The notes under the pieces were generated by a model, which was not told where the DNA came from, did no database searches, and saw only the letters and a program-made list of their open reading frames with translations. Shown here in pieces: positions 53,368 to 60,574 of a DNA stretch of 60,574 bases. Within the stretch, counting starts at the first letter, position 1, and every line of letters begins with the position of its first letter. A program made the position numbers and the translations under genes. This DNA comes from Bacteroidota bacterium (lineage in GTDB: Bacteria; Bacteroidota; Ignavibacteria; Palsa-1295), in the NCBI GenBank assembly GCA_021324735.1, contig JAJPIO010000019.1, forward strand, positions 1-60,574, given 5' to 3'.

Positions 53368-53934
53368 ATGATTCGCCTTATTTCGTCCGTAGGACTTCTG
53401 GTTTTATTGGGAGTTATTAGCAGCGGGTGTCCAACAGCTATTCAGCAAGCTGCGTGTGGAACCCCTAAGACGGTACATCTCTCGAAGGTACTTACGCCCG
53501 CAGATCCCAATTTCAATTTGGCTACACCCACAACCGATTCGGCCCTGCTCGATCCAGGTTGCCAATTCACTGCCGAGATCGAATATGGGTTTTACAGTCA
53601 GGCAATGCAGGCGGATGCGTATGACGCCGCATTTGACAATAATGGAAATTTAAAAAACCGCTATGTGTACCTTCCTCTCCAAGGCTTAATACAACGGCAA
53701 TTCGTTTGGGTGGATGGAAGCTATGTCTTTAATAATTGGGATCCCACTTGGACGGTGAGAAACGGCACTAACATAAAGGACTTTTATGTGCGCATCCAGG
53801 ACCACGGGAGTCACCCAAACGAGAGTCCCAATGGCGTTGGTATTTATTCCATCATGACACACCTGAGTAGCGTCCACAGCCAGGATAGCTCTGTTTGGAT
53901 CGACGCAACTATCACCTACTACGACGGAAAATAG
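53368..53934 (+). CDS. Lipoprotein of unknown function, 188 aa, with strong ribosome-binding site
   Basis: The start at 53368 is chosen over an upstream ATG 23 codons earlier because of the AAAGGAGG site and the signal MIRLISSVGLLVLLGVIS ending in the lipobox SSGC (Cys21). The mature protein has Cys in TAIQQAACGTPKTVH and strands typical of a secreted beta-sandwich (FTAEIEYGFYSQAMQ, VYLPLQGLIQRQFVWVD, DATITYYDG). No family recognised. The translation signal differs from most neighbours, hinting at acquisition from elsewhere; base composition is not obviously different. Confidence 0.68.
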   Translation: MIRLISSVGLLVLLGVISSGCPTAIQQAACGTPKTVHLSKVLTPADPNFNLATPTTDSALLDPGCQFTAEIEYGFYSQAMQADAYDAAFDNNGNLKNRYVYLPLQGLIQRQFVWVDGSYVFNNWDPTWTVRNGTNIKDFYVRIQDHGSHPNESPNGVGIYSIMTHLSSVHSQDSSVWIDATITYYDGK

Positions 53935-53963
53935 ATCATTAGAACCGAAATAGTTATAGCTAA

Positions 53964-54509
53964 CTATTGCTTGATCAGCACATCGAACGTTCCGTTCGAT
54001 ATACGAATGTCCTTACCCTGCGTGTTCCGAGCGTCGAAGGAAAATGTGCCAGTTACGCGGTGTCCATCGGATTGTGAGATCACTGCCTGCCCCGATTGCT
54101 TCTCGTGAATGAAGTAGAGTTGCGATGTGTCGCTCCCAATACTATAGGTCGCGGTCTGCACGTGGTCGAAATCTGGAGCAAGTGTGTAGTTTCCTGGCTG
54201 CGAGGACTTTAGCGTGATCTCAATAACTTGAGGCTCGCTGGCTGCCGAAGCATTTGTACCCCGAATAGTAATAAATCCCGTTTTCGGATCGATACTTGCT
54301 ATCGCAGCATCATCGTCCTTGCTGGATGCGGGTGCTGATTGCCACGCTGTGCCGTCGATCGTCGCAGACACAGTGCCATGCCCGACTGTTGGAGCCGCAG
54401 CTGGAGAAGACTCAGCCGTTTCTTTGGTCGGCGCGCTTTCTTTCGTCGCGCAAGCCGAAATGAAAAGAAGTAATATGAAAGCGAAGAACGGTAATCTGAT
54501 TCGTGCCAT
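53964..54509 (-). CDS. Lipoprotein, DUF6252-like, 181 aa
   Basis: Signal MARIRLPFFAFILLLFIS with lipobox ISAC (Cys20), then an alanine/threonine/glutamate-rich linker. The folded part starts GTVSATIDGTAWQSAPAS and continues GFITIRGTNAS, NYTLAPDFDHVQTATYS and VTGTFSFDARN, in the order known from the calycin-like DUF6252 proteins of Bacteroidota. Function unknown. It converges with the preceding lipoprotein gene and lies 60 bp downstream of the 54570-56090 gene. Confidence 0.7.
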   Translation of the reverse strand: MARIRLPFFAFILLLFISACATKESAPTKETAESSPAAAPTVGHGTVSATIDGTAWQSAPASSKDDDAAIASIDPKTGFITIRGTNASAASEPQVIEITLKSSQPGNYTLAPDFDHVQTATYSIGSDTSQLYFIHEKQSGQAVISQSDGHRVTGTFSFDARNTQGKDIRISNGTFDVLIKQ

Positions 54510-54569
54510 TAAATGGCCTTACCGCATTATTCGTACCGACGTGATTGCAAGCATCCTGTGACGAAATTC

Positions 54570-56090
54570 CTATTCCATGACCTGAAATATTGTCGGGCCT
54601 TTGGCAAACACAATCAGATTTTTGGGGTCGAGCCAAACAGATTCATTCAGGAAGAGTATGGTTGATTCCGGATGCATGAACAGATGCTTCTCGGAAGATC
54701 GATTTCCAGTTGCAACGTCAAGGGTTAACGATCGGACCGTGTCTTCCCTATCATAAAGCACTTCAAATTGCCCGTTTCGAATGCCACCCGCATAATAGGG
54801 TTGCGCCGGCGAGTGCGTGGTATAGAGATAGGTAAGCCACTGTTGCTTGCCGGAATCATCATAACATCCTATGCTCATTCCGTGGCAATAATTTTCAGAA
54901 TGATATATGGGCATCCAGCTGGTTTGCCATTTCCCTCCAAAGAACACATTTCTTCCAAAATATCTTTGCGACGAAGACGATGTATAGTTAACGCGACTTT
55001 CATCGGCAACGATCGTTCGATGCCGTGATGAGTCATATAAAGAAGCGATCGGCATACCGGCAGTCCCAGCCTCAAATGCATATGCGCGATGCATTGTGAA
55101 ATCGACATTTACTTGCGTTGTTCCAGAAGGTGTCCCATAAATCGGAGCAAGATCATTGGCTTCCTCATATCCATAGCCGACGCTTTCGAAGTGCCCCCAA
55201 TTAAGCCGTGCAGCCGTAAGCAACATGAGCCCTTGACTGAATGTGATGAGTGGCTTTCCTAACTTATAGCCTGACGCCAGTGAGACATTATCCACGGTTG
55301 TAGTCAATCGATCGCTTGGGCTGTCATTTTTCCCAGTATATTTCAACACTTCGAGTGTTGCCGGCTGGTGAAACTCCACGAGGTATATATTACCATCATT
55401 ATCGACCGCCATAGAATTTGCCGTCAGCGCGATCTCGGCGAAGATCATAGTATCCTCAACCGCAATAGGAATGTCAAGCAATCGTCGCAACGTCCCATCA
55501 ATGTCAAACAATAATGCATGCACTGTTGGCGATTTATGGATCATCTGCCGTGCTGTAGCATAATCAATACTATAAAAGAGAACAAGATTCGAGTCTGGCG
55601 AGCTGGACCATTCGTAATTCGTTCGCGCAGGCTTCCCCTTATCAAATTTCCAATCCGATACCATGGCCTGTCCCGTTGGCAGGACATTCCTTATCAGCTC
55701 GCCACGCTTAGAACGCGTTGCAATATCAATAGACGTAAAGCGTAACCCTATACTATCACCGTCCGCAATCGACACGGGACCTGCTGCATATAGCACCCCG
55801 TCTCGATAGTTAATAATGGGCGACCATTGCTCATTTTTTTTGCTCGCGAAAGGGATCGACCAATCGAGCGTCAGGGAATCGGAGCGGTAATGCTCAACAG
55901 CCAATTCACTGCCGTTAATTCTTCGAAGCATGGCAAAGCCATCACTTACTCTCGTAAGAGCTGGTTCAAACGGTTCGTAGTTAATGTCATGAGACGCCAC
56001 AATCCGATTTAAACCCAAAGACGTCAAATGCGGTGAACTGCAAGCGACAAGCAGCGACAAAACAGAAATAGTAAACAAGGTTTTAATCAT
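54570..56090 (-). CDS. Propeller-like lipoprotein, 506 aa, unknown function
   Basis: Signal MIKTLFTISVLSLLVAC (lipobox LVAC, Cys17). The mature chain reads as repeated four-stranded units (ALTRVSDGFAMLRR, GVLYAAGPVSIADGDSIGLR, MAVDNDGNIYLVEFHQPATL), suggesting a beta-propeller. It has the NHL/6-bladed-like phrase VDNDGNIYLVE but no recognisable enzyme motif. It is probably a surface lipoprotein. Upstream on the strand lies a 324-bp gene-poor stretch. Confidence 0.65.
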   Translation of the reverse strand: MIKTLFTISVLSLLVACSSPHLTSLGLNRIVASHDINYEPFEPALTRVSDGFAMLRRINGSELAVEHYRSDSLTLDWSIPFASKKNEQWSPIINYRDGVLYAAGPVSIADGDSIGLRFTSIDIATRSKRGELIRNVLPTGQAMVSDWKFDKGKPARTNYEWSSSPDSNLVLFYSIDYATARQMIHKSPTVHALLFDIDGTLRRLLDIPIAVEDTMIFAEIALTANSMAVDNDGNIYLVEFHQPATLEVLKYTGKNDSPSDRLTTTVDNVSLASGYKLGKPLITFSQGLMLLTAARLNWGHFESVGYGYEEANDLAPIYGTPSGTTQVNVDFTMHRAYAFEAGTAGMPIASLYDSSRHRTIVADESRVNYTSSSSQRYFGRNVFFGGKWQTSWMPIYHSENYCHGMSIGCYDDSGKQQWLTYLYTTHSPAQPYYAGGIRNGQFEVLYDREDTVRSLTLDVATGNRSSEKHLFMHPESTILFLNESVWLDPKNLIVFAKGPTIFQVME

Positions 56091-56414
56091 CGACTCAGAT
56101 TATTTAACTCTTTCATAACGCCCGATGCCAAAATTTATATTTATATCGCTCTTTGCGAAAGATCGTTTTCACTTTTGAGTTCATATCGTTCTTATCAAAC
56201 GGGGATGATCCACGTTGCACGGCCAATATCGTAGCAATCTGTGCTGATTAGATCCAATTGATTTCTGGGCACCACAAAGTTAAGTGTTCGCTGCCACGAG
56301 TAGTAGGATATTCGTTCTCCTAATCGATAGTGACCGAAAATATCTCCCAGTCCAGGCCTTCAACGAACAACCCTACCGAAACCTGACTTGATTCATAAGT
56401 CGGTATGACTGTTC
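56091..56414. other. Gene-poor stretch with possible decayed coding sequence
   Basis: On the minus strand at about 56195-56357 two frames carry protein-like text without a start codon: one reads GLGDIFGHYRLGERISYYSW then VVPRNQLDLIS up to a TGA; the other reads SSQVSVGLFVEGLDWEIFS up to a stop. One may be the tail of a lost gene. Nothing else is visible. Confidence 0.3.
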
Positions 56415-56684
56415 TTACCCTCCGGGTTCCGGCGCAATTAGGATTATACATATAACGATCACAATAATATTAAGCAGCAATAGAAACGGCCATCCCTTTA
56501 GCCCTTTCCAAAAACGGTACGCGAAAAGGCAAAAAATGGGGAAAGCTACTATAGTTGACAACTCTGCTTCCGCTTGAGGATGGGATGGCTCGATCATAGG
56601 ATCGATATTTGGCGAAATGACCATCATCAAATTTAGATAACCGATGAAAGTGATAATCAAGACCTTGAAAATAATCCTTTTCAT
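56415..56684 (-). CDS. Small membrane protein, 89 aa
   Basis: Three hydrophobic segments: residues about 5-24, 44-56 and 65-83, with a loop rich in Pro and Glu (NIDPMIEPSHPQAEAELS). Resembles many orphan small membrane proteins; no family recognised. No signal or motif. It is 216 bp from the divergent helicase gene. Confidence 0.5.
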   Translation of the reverse strand: MKRIIFKVLIITFIGYLNLMMVISPNIDPMIEPSHPQAEAELSTIVAFPIFCLFAYRFWKGLKGWPFLLLLNIIVIVICIILIAPEPGG

Positions 56685-56900
56685 TGGTTTTATGCCTCAC
56701 TCTTCCGATTGAATAAACGATTCGAATGTTCAAAACCTGACAAAAAATGCCGTGGATTGCCCGTTGCCGAAATACCTAATTCATCGATGTTGTATCTGAC
56801 CCTTCCTTCCCATTATTTTGTTATGTTGGTGTTGCCTCCATTTCGGCACTGCCCACTTTTTTATTTCTCCACCATAACGTTTTAATTTTCCTTATCCTAG

Positions 56901-58466
56901 ATGTTATTTAGCGATCTCAGCATTATTGAGCCTATTCTTCGGGCATTACACGAAGAGGGATACCGCACTCCGACCCCAATTCAGCAGCGAGCTATTCCTG
57001 TCGTGCTGGAGGGCAACGATCTGCTCGGTATCGCACAGACCGGCACCGGCAAAACGGCGGCCTTTGCCATACCCATTCTTCAGATCCTATCCGAGCACAC
57101 GCAGCCTGCCGTACACAAAGAGCATGGCACGCATAAACAGCACGGCAATCACAAGCAGCATGGCAAGCAAAAGCATATTCGCTGCCTCATACTCACCCCA
57201 ACGCGTGAGCTGGCGGTACAAATACAGGAGAGCTTCCATGCTTATGGCCGTCATGTAAAGGTCTCTAATACCGTGATCTTTGGCGGCGTCGGGCAAGGCA
57301 AGCAAACCGATGCTCTGCGGCGTGGCATTGATATCGTCGTTGCTACCCCAGGCCGATTGCTCGATCTCATGGATCAGGGCCACGTCGATCTGCGGCATAT
57401 CGAGATCTTCGTGCTTGACGAGGCCGACCGCATGCTCGATATGGGATTCGTGCGGGATGTGCAGGATATTATTGCCAAACTTCCGAACGAGCGACAGTCG
57501 CTCTTCTTTTCCGCCACGATGCCGCCGGCGATCGTAAGGCTGTCGGAGGATATTTTGTATAAACCGGTTACCGTTGCGGTTACACCGCCAGCGACAACGG
57601 TCGATCTTATTCAGCAGAAGTTATACTATGTTGACAAATCCCAAAAGTTAGAACTGCTGATGGATTTGCTGAACGATCCACGCATTACTTCAGCGCTGGT
57701 ATTCACGCGTACGAAACGAGGAGCCGATGTTGTCGCGCGGACGCTGGAGCGCAATCATATTTCGGCTGAAGCGATCCATGGTAACAAAGCGCAGAACGCC
57801 AGACAGCGATCGCTCACGAATTTCAAGAGCGGCAAGATCCGCGTGCTCGTCGCGACCGACATCGCCGCACGAGGCATCGATATCGATAATCTCGAATACG
57901 TCTTCAACTACGAGATCCCGAATGTGCCGGAGACGTACGTGCATCGTATTGGTCGCACCGGTCGCGCCGGCGCGAATGGTATCGCGATCTCCTTTTGCGC
58001 GCCAGATGAGAAAACCTACGTTAAGGACATCGAAAAACTTACGGGCGTGAGGATTCCTGTCGAGCACCACAATCTTGGCAAGCCTGCGCCGCGCGAGACA
58101 GAGCAACCGAAACAGCAGCAAAGACAGGGACGCCGCGAGCATCCGAATCAACATCGCTCGAATGAGCGTCAGCAGCAACGCGGATCGCAAGAGCGTCGCG
58201 GTCAGCATAGTTCAACAGAACGGCGGGAACACCAGAGACAACGCGACTCACAAGAGCGTCGGGAGCATCGCGGAGAACATAGTTCGGATAAGCGTCGAGA
58301 GCATTCGCGCGGCGAGCACACCACAACCGATCGACAAAAACACAACGGTCGCAATAGCTCACCACGACCGCAACATACCAACGCAGCTCAAAGCGGCGCA
58401 CCGAAAAAGAAATCCGGACAGCGGAGATGGAATAAGCGGCGCGGCAGAGGCAATCCGAACCGATGA
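56901..58466 (+). CDS. rhlE: ATP-dependent RNA helicase, DEAD-box RhlE type, 521 aa
   Basis: All DEAD-box motifs are present: Q-motif region TPTPIQQRAIP (23-33), AQTGTGKT (45-52), PTREL, TPGR, DEAD in VLDEADRMLDMGF, SAT, TDIAARGIDI and HRIGRTGRAG. It unwinds RNA or remodels RNP in the cytosol, for example in ribosome assembly or at low temperature. Between motif I and Ia there is an unusual insert of HK(E/Q)HG repeats (residues 72-92, three 18-bp DNA units). The C-terminal 130 residues are a disordered Arg/Gln/His/Ser-rich tail that probably binds RNA. Family members have such tails, but the internal HKxHG insert is unusual. A REPIN family II array follows 5 bp after the stop. Confidence 0.93.
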   Translation: MLFSDLSIIEPILRALHEEGYRTPTPIQQRAIPVVLEGNDLLGIAQTGTGKTAAFAIPILQILSEHTQPAVHKEHGTHKQHGNHKQHGKQKHIRCLILTPTRELAVQIQESFHAYGRHVKVSNTVIFGGVGQGKQTDALRRGIDIVVATPGRLLDLMDQGHVDLRHIEIFVLDEADRMLDMGFVRDVQDIIAKLPNERQSLFFSATMPPAIVRLSEDILYKPVTVAVTPPATTVDLIQQKLYYVDKSQKLELLMDLLNDPRITSALVFTRTKRGADVVARTLERNHISAEAIHGNKAQNARQRSLTNFKSGKIRVLVATDIAARGIDIDNLEYVFNYEIPNVPETYVHRIGRTGRAGANGIAISFCAPDEKTYVKDIEKLTGVRIPVEHHNLGKPAPRETEQPKQQQRQGRREHPNQHRSNERQQQRGSQERRGQHSSTERREHQRQRDSQERREHRGEHSSDKRREHSRGEHTTTDRQKHNGRNSSPRPQHTNAAQSGAPKKKSGQRRWNKRRGRGNPNR

Positions 58467-58470
58467 GCAA

Positions 58471-58585
58471 TGTAGCTCATGCTTTAGCTTGAGCCAGCGC
58501 ATTGTAGCTCATGCTTTAGCTTGAGCCAGCGCATTGTAGCTCATGCTTTAGCTTGAGCTAAGCGCAAGCTGAAGCATACGCTACA
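58471..58585. repeat. REPIN family II: two direct units and one inverted doublet
   Basis: TGTAGCTCATGCTTTAGCTT plus GAGCCAGCGCAT at 58471-58502 and 58503-58534. A third copy from 58535 is closed by an inverted arm (GCAAGCTGAAGCAT...GCTACA, to 58585). The arms of the doublet pair at 21 of 25 positions. The last five bases and the adjacent stop codon overlap the next gene. Confidence 0.85.
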
Positions 58586-58949
58586 CCGCAGAGGTCTCGT
58601 TCATGGTCATCCATGGCGTGAAGAGCTTCGGCTGGTCGCCCGTCAGATTCTTCCGCATCTCCGCGTTGGGTGTTCCCAAAAGCTCGCCGGTGATAGTGGC
58701 GGTGGCCATAAGCGGCTCCATTAGATGACCGATATTGGCGAAATGTTCGAGTGCGGCATCAGCGTCGCGATAGCGCTCGAAGACGATCGCTTCGGTCTCA
58801 TCGGCGTTGAAGAAGATTTCGTATTGGAGCGTCCCTTTGTCCTTGGTCCGAACGATCTCCATGGCTTGGGCCGTCAGGCGCTTCCATTCTTCCACTTTGC
58901 CGAGACGAAACTTGACGCGGGCAATTCCTTTGATCTCTTCCATGGACAA
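58581..58949 (-). CDS. Antibiotic-biosynthesis-monooxygenase (ABM)-fold protein, 122 aa
   Basis: A ferredoxin-like dimer of the ABM/YgiN type: ARVKFRLGKVEEWKRLTAQ, then KGTLQYEIFFNADETEAIVF with FERYRDADAALEHFANI. Members include quinol monooxygenases and heme-degrading or unknown enzymes; the substrate is unknown. It starts at Met3 (MEEIKGIARVK) or Met1 (58949). The C-terminal tail (GDQPKLFTPWMTMNETSAV) follows the domain. Its stop TAG (58581-58583) lies inside the right arm of the REPIN doublet. Confidence 0.85.
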   Translation of the reverse strand: MSMEEIKGIARVKFRLGKVEEWKRLTAQAMEIVRTKDKGTLQYEIFFNADETEAIVFERYRDADAALEHFANIGHLMEPLMATATITGELLGTPNAEMRKNLTGDQPKLFTPWMTMNETSAV

Positions 58950-58993
58950 AAATTTGAATAAGAAAAACTGTATTATGAGGAGCGATAGCAGAG

Positions 58994-59422
58994 CTATGCA
59001 TTCTCGATCGGGTTATCAATGCAAGTGCCGGATGAGACTGTTAGGGTGCGCTTTAGTTTTATCCATGCAGTAATATATCCGGTGAGCGTCGTACTATTTG
59101 ATACCAGGTATCGCCTGAAGACCGAGACGCGATATCTCTCGACTACCGTTTGTGTATCGTCATAGTCGCAGACACAATCGCCGCTGCACTTGGAGGGATA
59201 GCTGATCGCCGACGGATGACTCTCAAGCCAATGTTTCTTATAAGCTTCAACTTCTTCTTTTGCCAGCTTATCCGATTCGGCATCATGAGGGTAATTATAC
59301 ATCCAATTCGGCTTGCTTTTACCATCTTCCCAAATTATCTCGCGCATTAGGAGCGAATAATCGCCATCCCACAATACCTCCCACACGACTTCTTCTTTTT
59401 CGCAAAACCCGCCACAGCTCAT
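58994..59422 (-). CDS. Small soluble protein of unknown function, 142 aa
   Basis: N-terminal MSCGGFCEKEEVVWEVLWDG with two Cys, then acidic helix DKLAKEEVEAYKKHWLESHP and a CSGDCVCDYDD cluster with three Cys. The five Cys could bind metal or form disulfides. No signal peptide, no known family. The gene lies between the ABM gene and a REPIN doublet. Its base composition is slightly more AT-rich than neighbours. It might be a short-lived orphan; expression evidence is needed. Confidence 0.5.
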   Translation of the reverse strand: MSCGGFCEKEEVVWEVLWDGDYSLLMREIIWEDGKSKPNWMYNYPHDAESDKLAKEEVEAYKKHWLESHPSAISYPSKCSGDCVCDYDDTQTVVERYRVSVFRRYLVSNSTTLTGYITAWIKLKRTLTVSSGTCIDNPIENA

Positions 59423-59474
59423 AGTGTATTCTCCCAGTCAAAGCACAAAAATACAAATCAAAACGGCTCACAGC

Positions 59475-59534
59475 GTAGCTCATGCTTTAGCTTGAGCCAG
59501 CTGGGGTTAGCACAAGCTGAAGCGCGCGCCACAC
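59475..59534. repeat. REPIN family II doublet upstream of arr
   Basis: Left arm GTAGCTCATGCTTTAGCTTG plus AGCC and right arm GCACAAGCTGAAGCGCGCGC plus CACA face each other. Same arms as at 58535-58585, with more divergence. Confidence 0.85.
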
Positions 59535-59594
59535 TGGCGGAGTTTATACATTCAGCAGTAGTGTTTGAGCGAATCCAAAAGTCAAAATAAATAA

Positions 59595-60338
59595 ATGGAA
59601 TTTAGCCCGAATAATCATGTCGTTAAGCTTTGTATTCAAGCTATGGCTTTGGAGGCAACAGGCAAACCAGAAGACGCTGGCAAACTGCTTGCTCAAGCCT
59701 GGACCGATGCAAGTGACGATCTTGAAAAATTTATCGCTGCTCACGCTTTGGCCCAACACAATACCAGTGTAGGCAGTAAATTACAATGGTTCGAAACCGC
59801 CTTGCAGTTTGCGATAAAGATGAATGACATCACCGTCGCGGCGGCCTTCCCTGCGCTCTATGATAATATTGCCAGATGCTATGAAGAGCTTAATGACCTC
59901 GAGCGCGCAGATCAGAATTACGAATTGGCAGTCTTCTCAAGGAATATTCCTGCGGACCCGGGGCCTTTTTACCACGGGACGAAAGCGGATCTACAAGTTG
60001 GTGACTTGCTGAGACCGGGAGGCAAGTCTAATTATAAGTCCGAAGTCATAATGAATCATATTTATTTCACAGCCTTGCTTCATGGCGCGGGACTGGCCGC
60101 AACGATGGCCAAAGGCGAAGGACGCGAGCGCGTTTATCTTGTTGAACCGACCGGCAGTTTTGAAAATGACCCCAACCTCACTGATAAGAAATTTCCGGGC
60201 AATCTGACGCGCTCTTATCGCAGTACAGCGCCGTTGAAAATAATCGGTGAAGTAACCGATTGGATGCGACAGACGCCTGAAGAACTACAAGCCTTTCGTG
60301 ATAGACTTGCAAAAAGCAAAGGAGAGATCATTAATTAG
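59595..60338 (+). CDS. arr: TPR-like domain fused to rifamycin ADP-ribosyltransferase (Arr), 247 aa
   Basis: Residues 1-115 form a helical TPR-like domain (KLLAQAWTDASDDLEKFIAA, FPALYDNIARCYEELNDLER). From about 123 the Arr fold follows: His127 (YHGTKADLQVGDLLRPG), Tyr157 (NHIYFTALL) and Asp192 (ENDPNLTDKKFPGN), which match the catalytic triad His19-Tyr49-Asp84 of the M. smegmatis enzyme (numbering from memory), then GEVTDWMRQTPEELQAF. Arr transfers ADP-ribose to the ansa-bridge hydroxyl of rifamycins and inactivates them. Standalone Arr is about 140 aa; the fused N-terminal domain may localise or regulate it. The gene is bracketed by REPIN doublets 60 bp before and 1 bp after. Confidence 0.88.
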   Translation: MEFSPNNHVVKLCIQAMALEATGKPEDAGKLLAQAWTDASDDLEKFIAAHALAQHNTSVGSKLQWFETALQFAIKMNDITVAAAFPALYDNIARCYEELNDLERADQNYELAVFSRNIPADPGPFYHGTKADLQVGDLLRPGGKSNYKSEVIMNHIYFTALLHGAGLAATMAKGEGRERVYLVEPTGSFENDPNLTDKKFPGNLTRSYRSTAPLKIIGEVTDWMRQTPEELQAFRDRLAKSKGEIIN

Positions 60339-60339
60339 C

Positions 60340-60390
60340 TGTGGCTCATGCTTTAGCTTGAGCCCGCGCAAGCTGAAGCATGCGCCACAC
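60340..60390. repeat. REPIN family II doublet right after arr
   Basis: Left arm TGTGGCTCATGCTTTAGCTT plus GAGC, right arm GCAAGCTGAAGCATGCGCCA plus CA; compact, only about 4 bp between arms. Begins one base after the arr stop (60336-60338). Confidence 0.88.
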
Positions 60391-60414
60391 TATGCTGGTT
60401 GACCTACTGCATGC

Positions 60415-60451
60415 AAATAAAAAACCCACCATTGCAAAGCAATAGTGGGTT
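60415..60451 (-). terminator. Terminator of the rRNA operon
   Basis: On the minus strand AACCCACTATTGC-TTT-GCAATGGTGGGTT with one A-C mismatch, followed by TTTTTTATTTG. It lies 24 bp past the 5S rRNA. Confidence 0.9.
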
Positions 60452-60474
60452 CGGACGATAGGTCCTATAAAAAA

Positions 60475-60574
<100 letters not shown>

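Noticed and set aside
58471-58585. 32-bp tandem repeats as a CRISPR array
   Set aside because: The copies abut without unique spacers of CRISPR length, the unit is a palindrome arm, and no cas gene is near.

Overview
The window looks like a chromosomal segment from a Bacteroidota/Chlorobi-type bacterium, most likely of the Kapabacteria or Ignavibacteria kind. The taxonomy is inference; no marker gene fixes it. What points there: six intact exported proteins and one remnant end in a type IX secretion (T9SS) C-terminal sorting domain; many genes encode lipoproteins or beta-propeller surface proteins; Shine-Dalgarno sequences are mostly absent; and the Tgt enzyme has lost its zinc cysteines. The segment is ordinary chromosome with several repeat-rich patches, not a phage or a large island.

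Left part (1-11.6 kb): the end of a beta-propeller protein, small lipoproteins, a REP-associated tyrosine transposase (RAYT) embedded in its own REP/REPIN repeats (2504-3499), a tyrosine phenol-lyase-type lyase, and a coupled pair encoding a giant T9SS cargo and a double-OmpA outer-membrane protein. tRNA-Leu(CAA) closes this part. Middle-left (11.7-27.7 kb, nearly all on the minus strand): greA, ribBA, yajC, then a tight bamD / thioesterase / ABC ATPase / tgt run; glutamate dehydrogenase; a nitrilase-family hydrolase coupled to a T9SS propeller protein; and a tetR-emrA-emrB-tolC tripartite efflux operon with a REP array inserted just before the emrB start codon.

Middle (27.8-37.8 kb): nuoABCD as an isolated four-gene complex I block, three tandem ATGA-coupled lipoprotein paralogues with debris at both ends (a start-only fourth copy next to a TOPRIM-like fragment, and a frameshifted T9SS gene), tRNA-Ser(CGA), an exported truncated hemoglobin, and an ECF sigma factor with a cupin-type anti-sigma partner. 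Right-middle (37.9-56.7 kb): T9SS-exported propellers and an esterase, aminopeptidase P, a membrane LuxR regulator, a possible small RNA, and several lipoproteins or exported proteins of unknown function.

Right end (56.9-60.6 kb): RhlE-type helicase, a second REPIN family (58471-60390), an ABM-fold protein, an unknown small protein, and a TPR-Arr (rifamycin ADP-ribosyltransferase) fusion bracketed by two REPIN doublets. The 3' part of a 5S rRNA on the minus strand marks an rRNA operon that continues beyond the window.

Most interesting are the RAYT/REPIN system, which seems to supply stop codons, leader hairpins and decoy mini-ORFs to neighbouring genes; the REPIN-flanked TPR-Arr fusion; the zinc-less Tgt; and the coupled lipoprotein array with signs of recombination at its edges.
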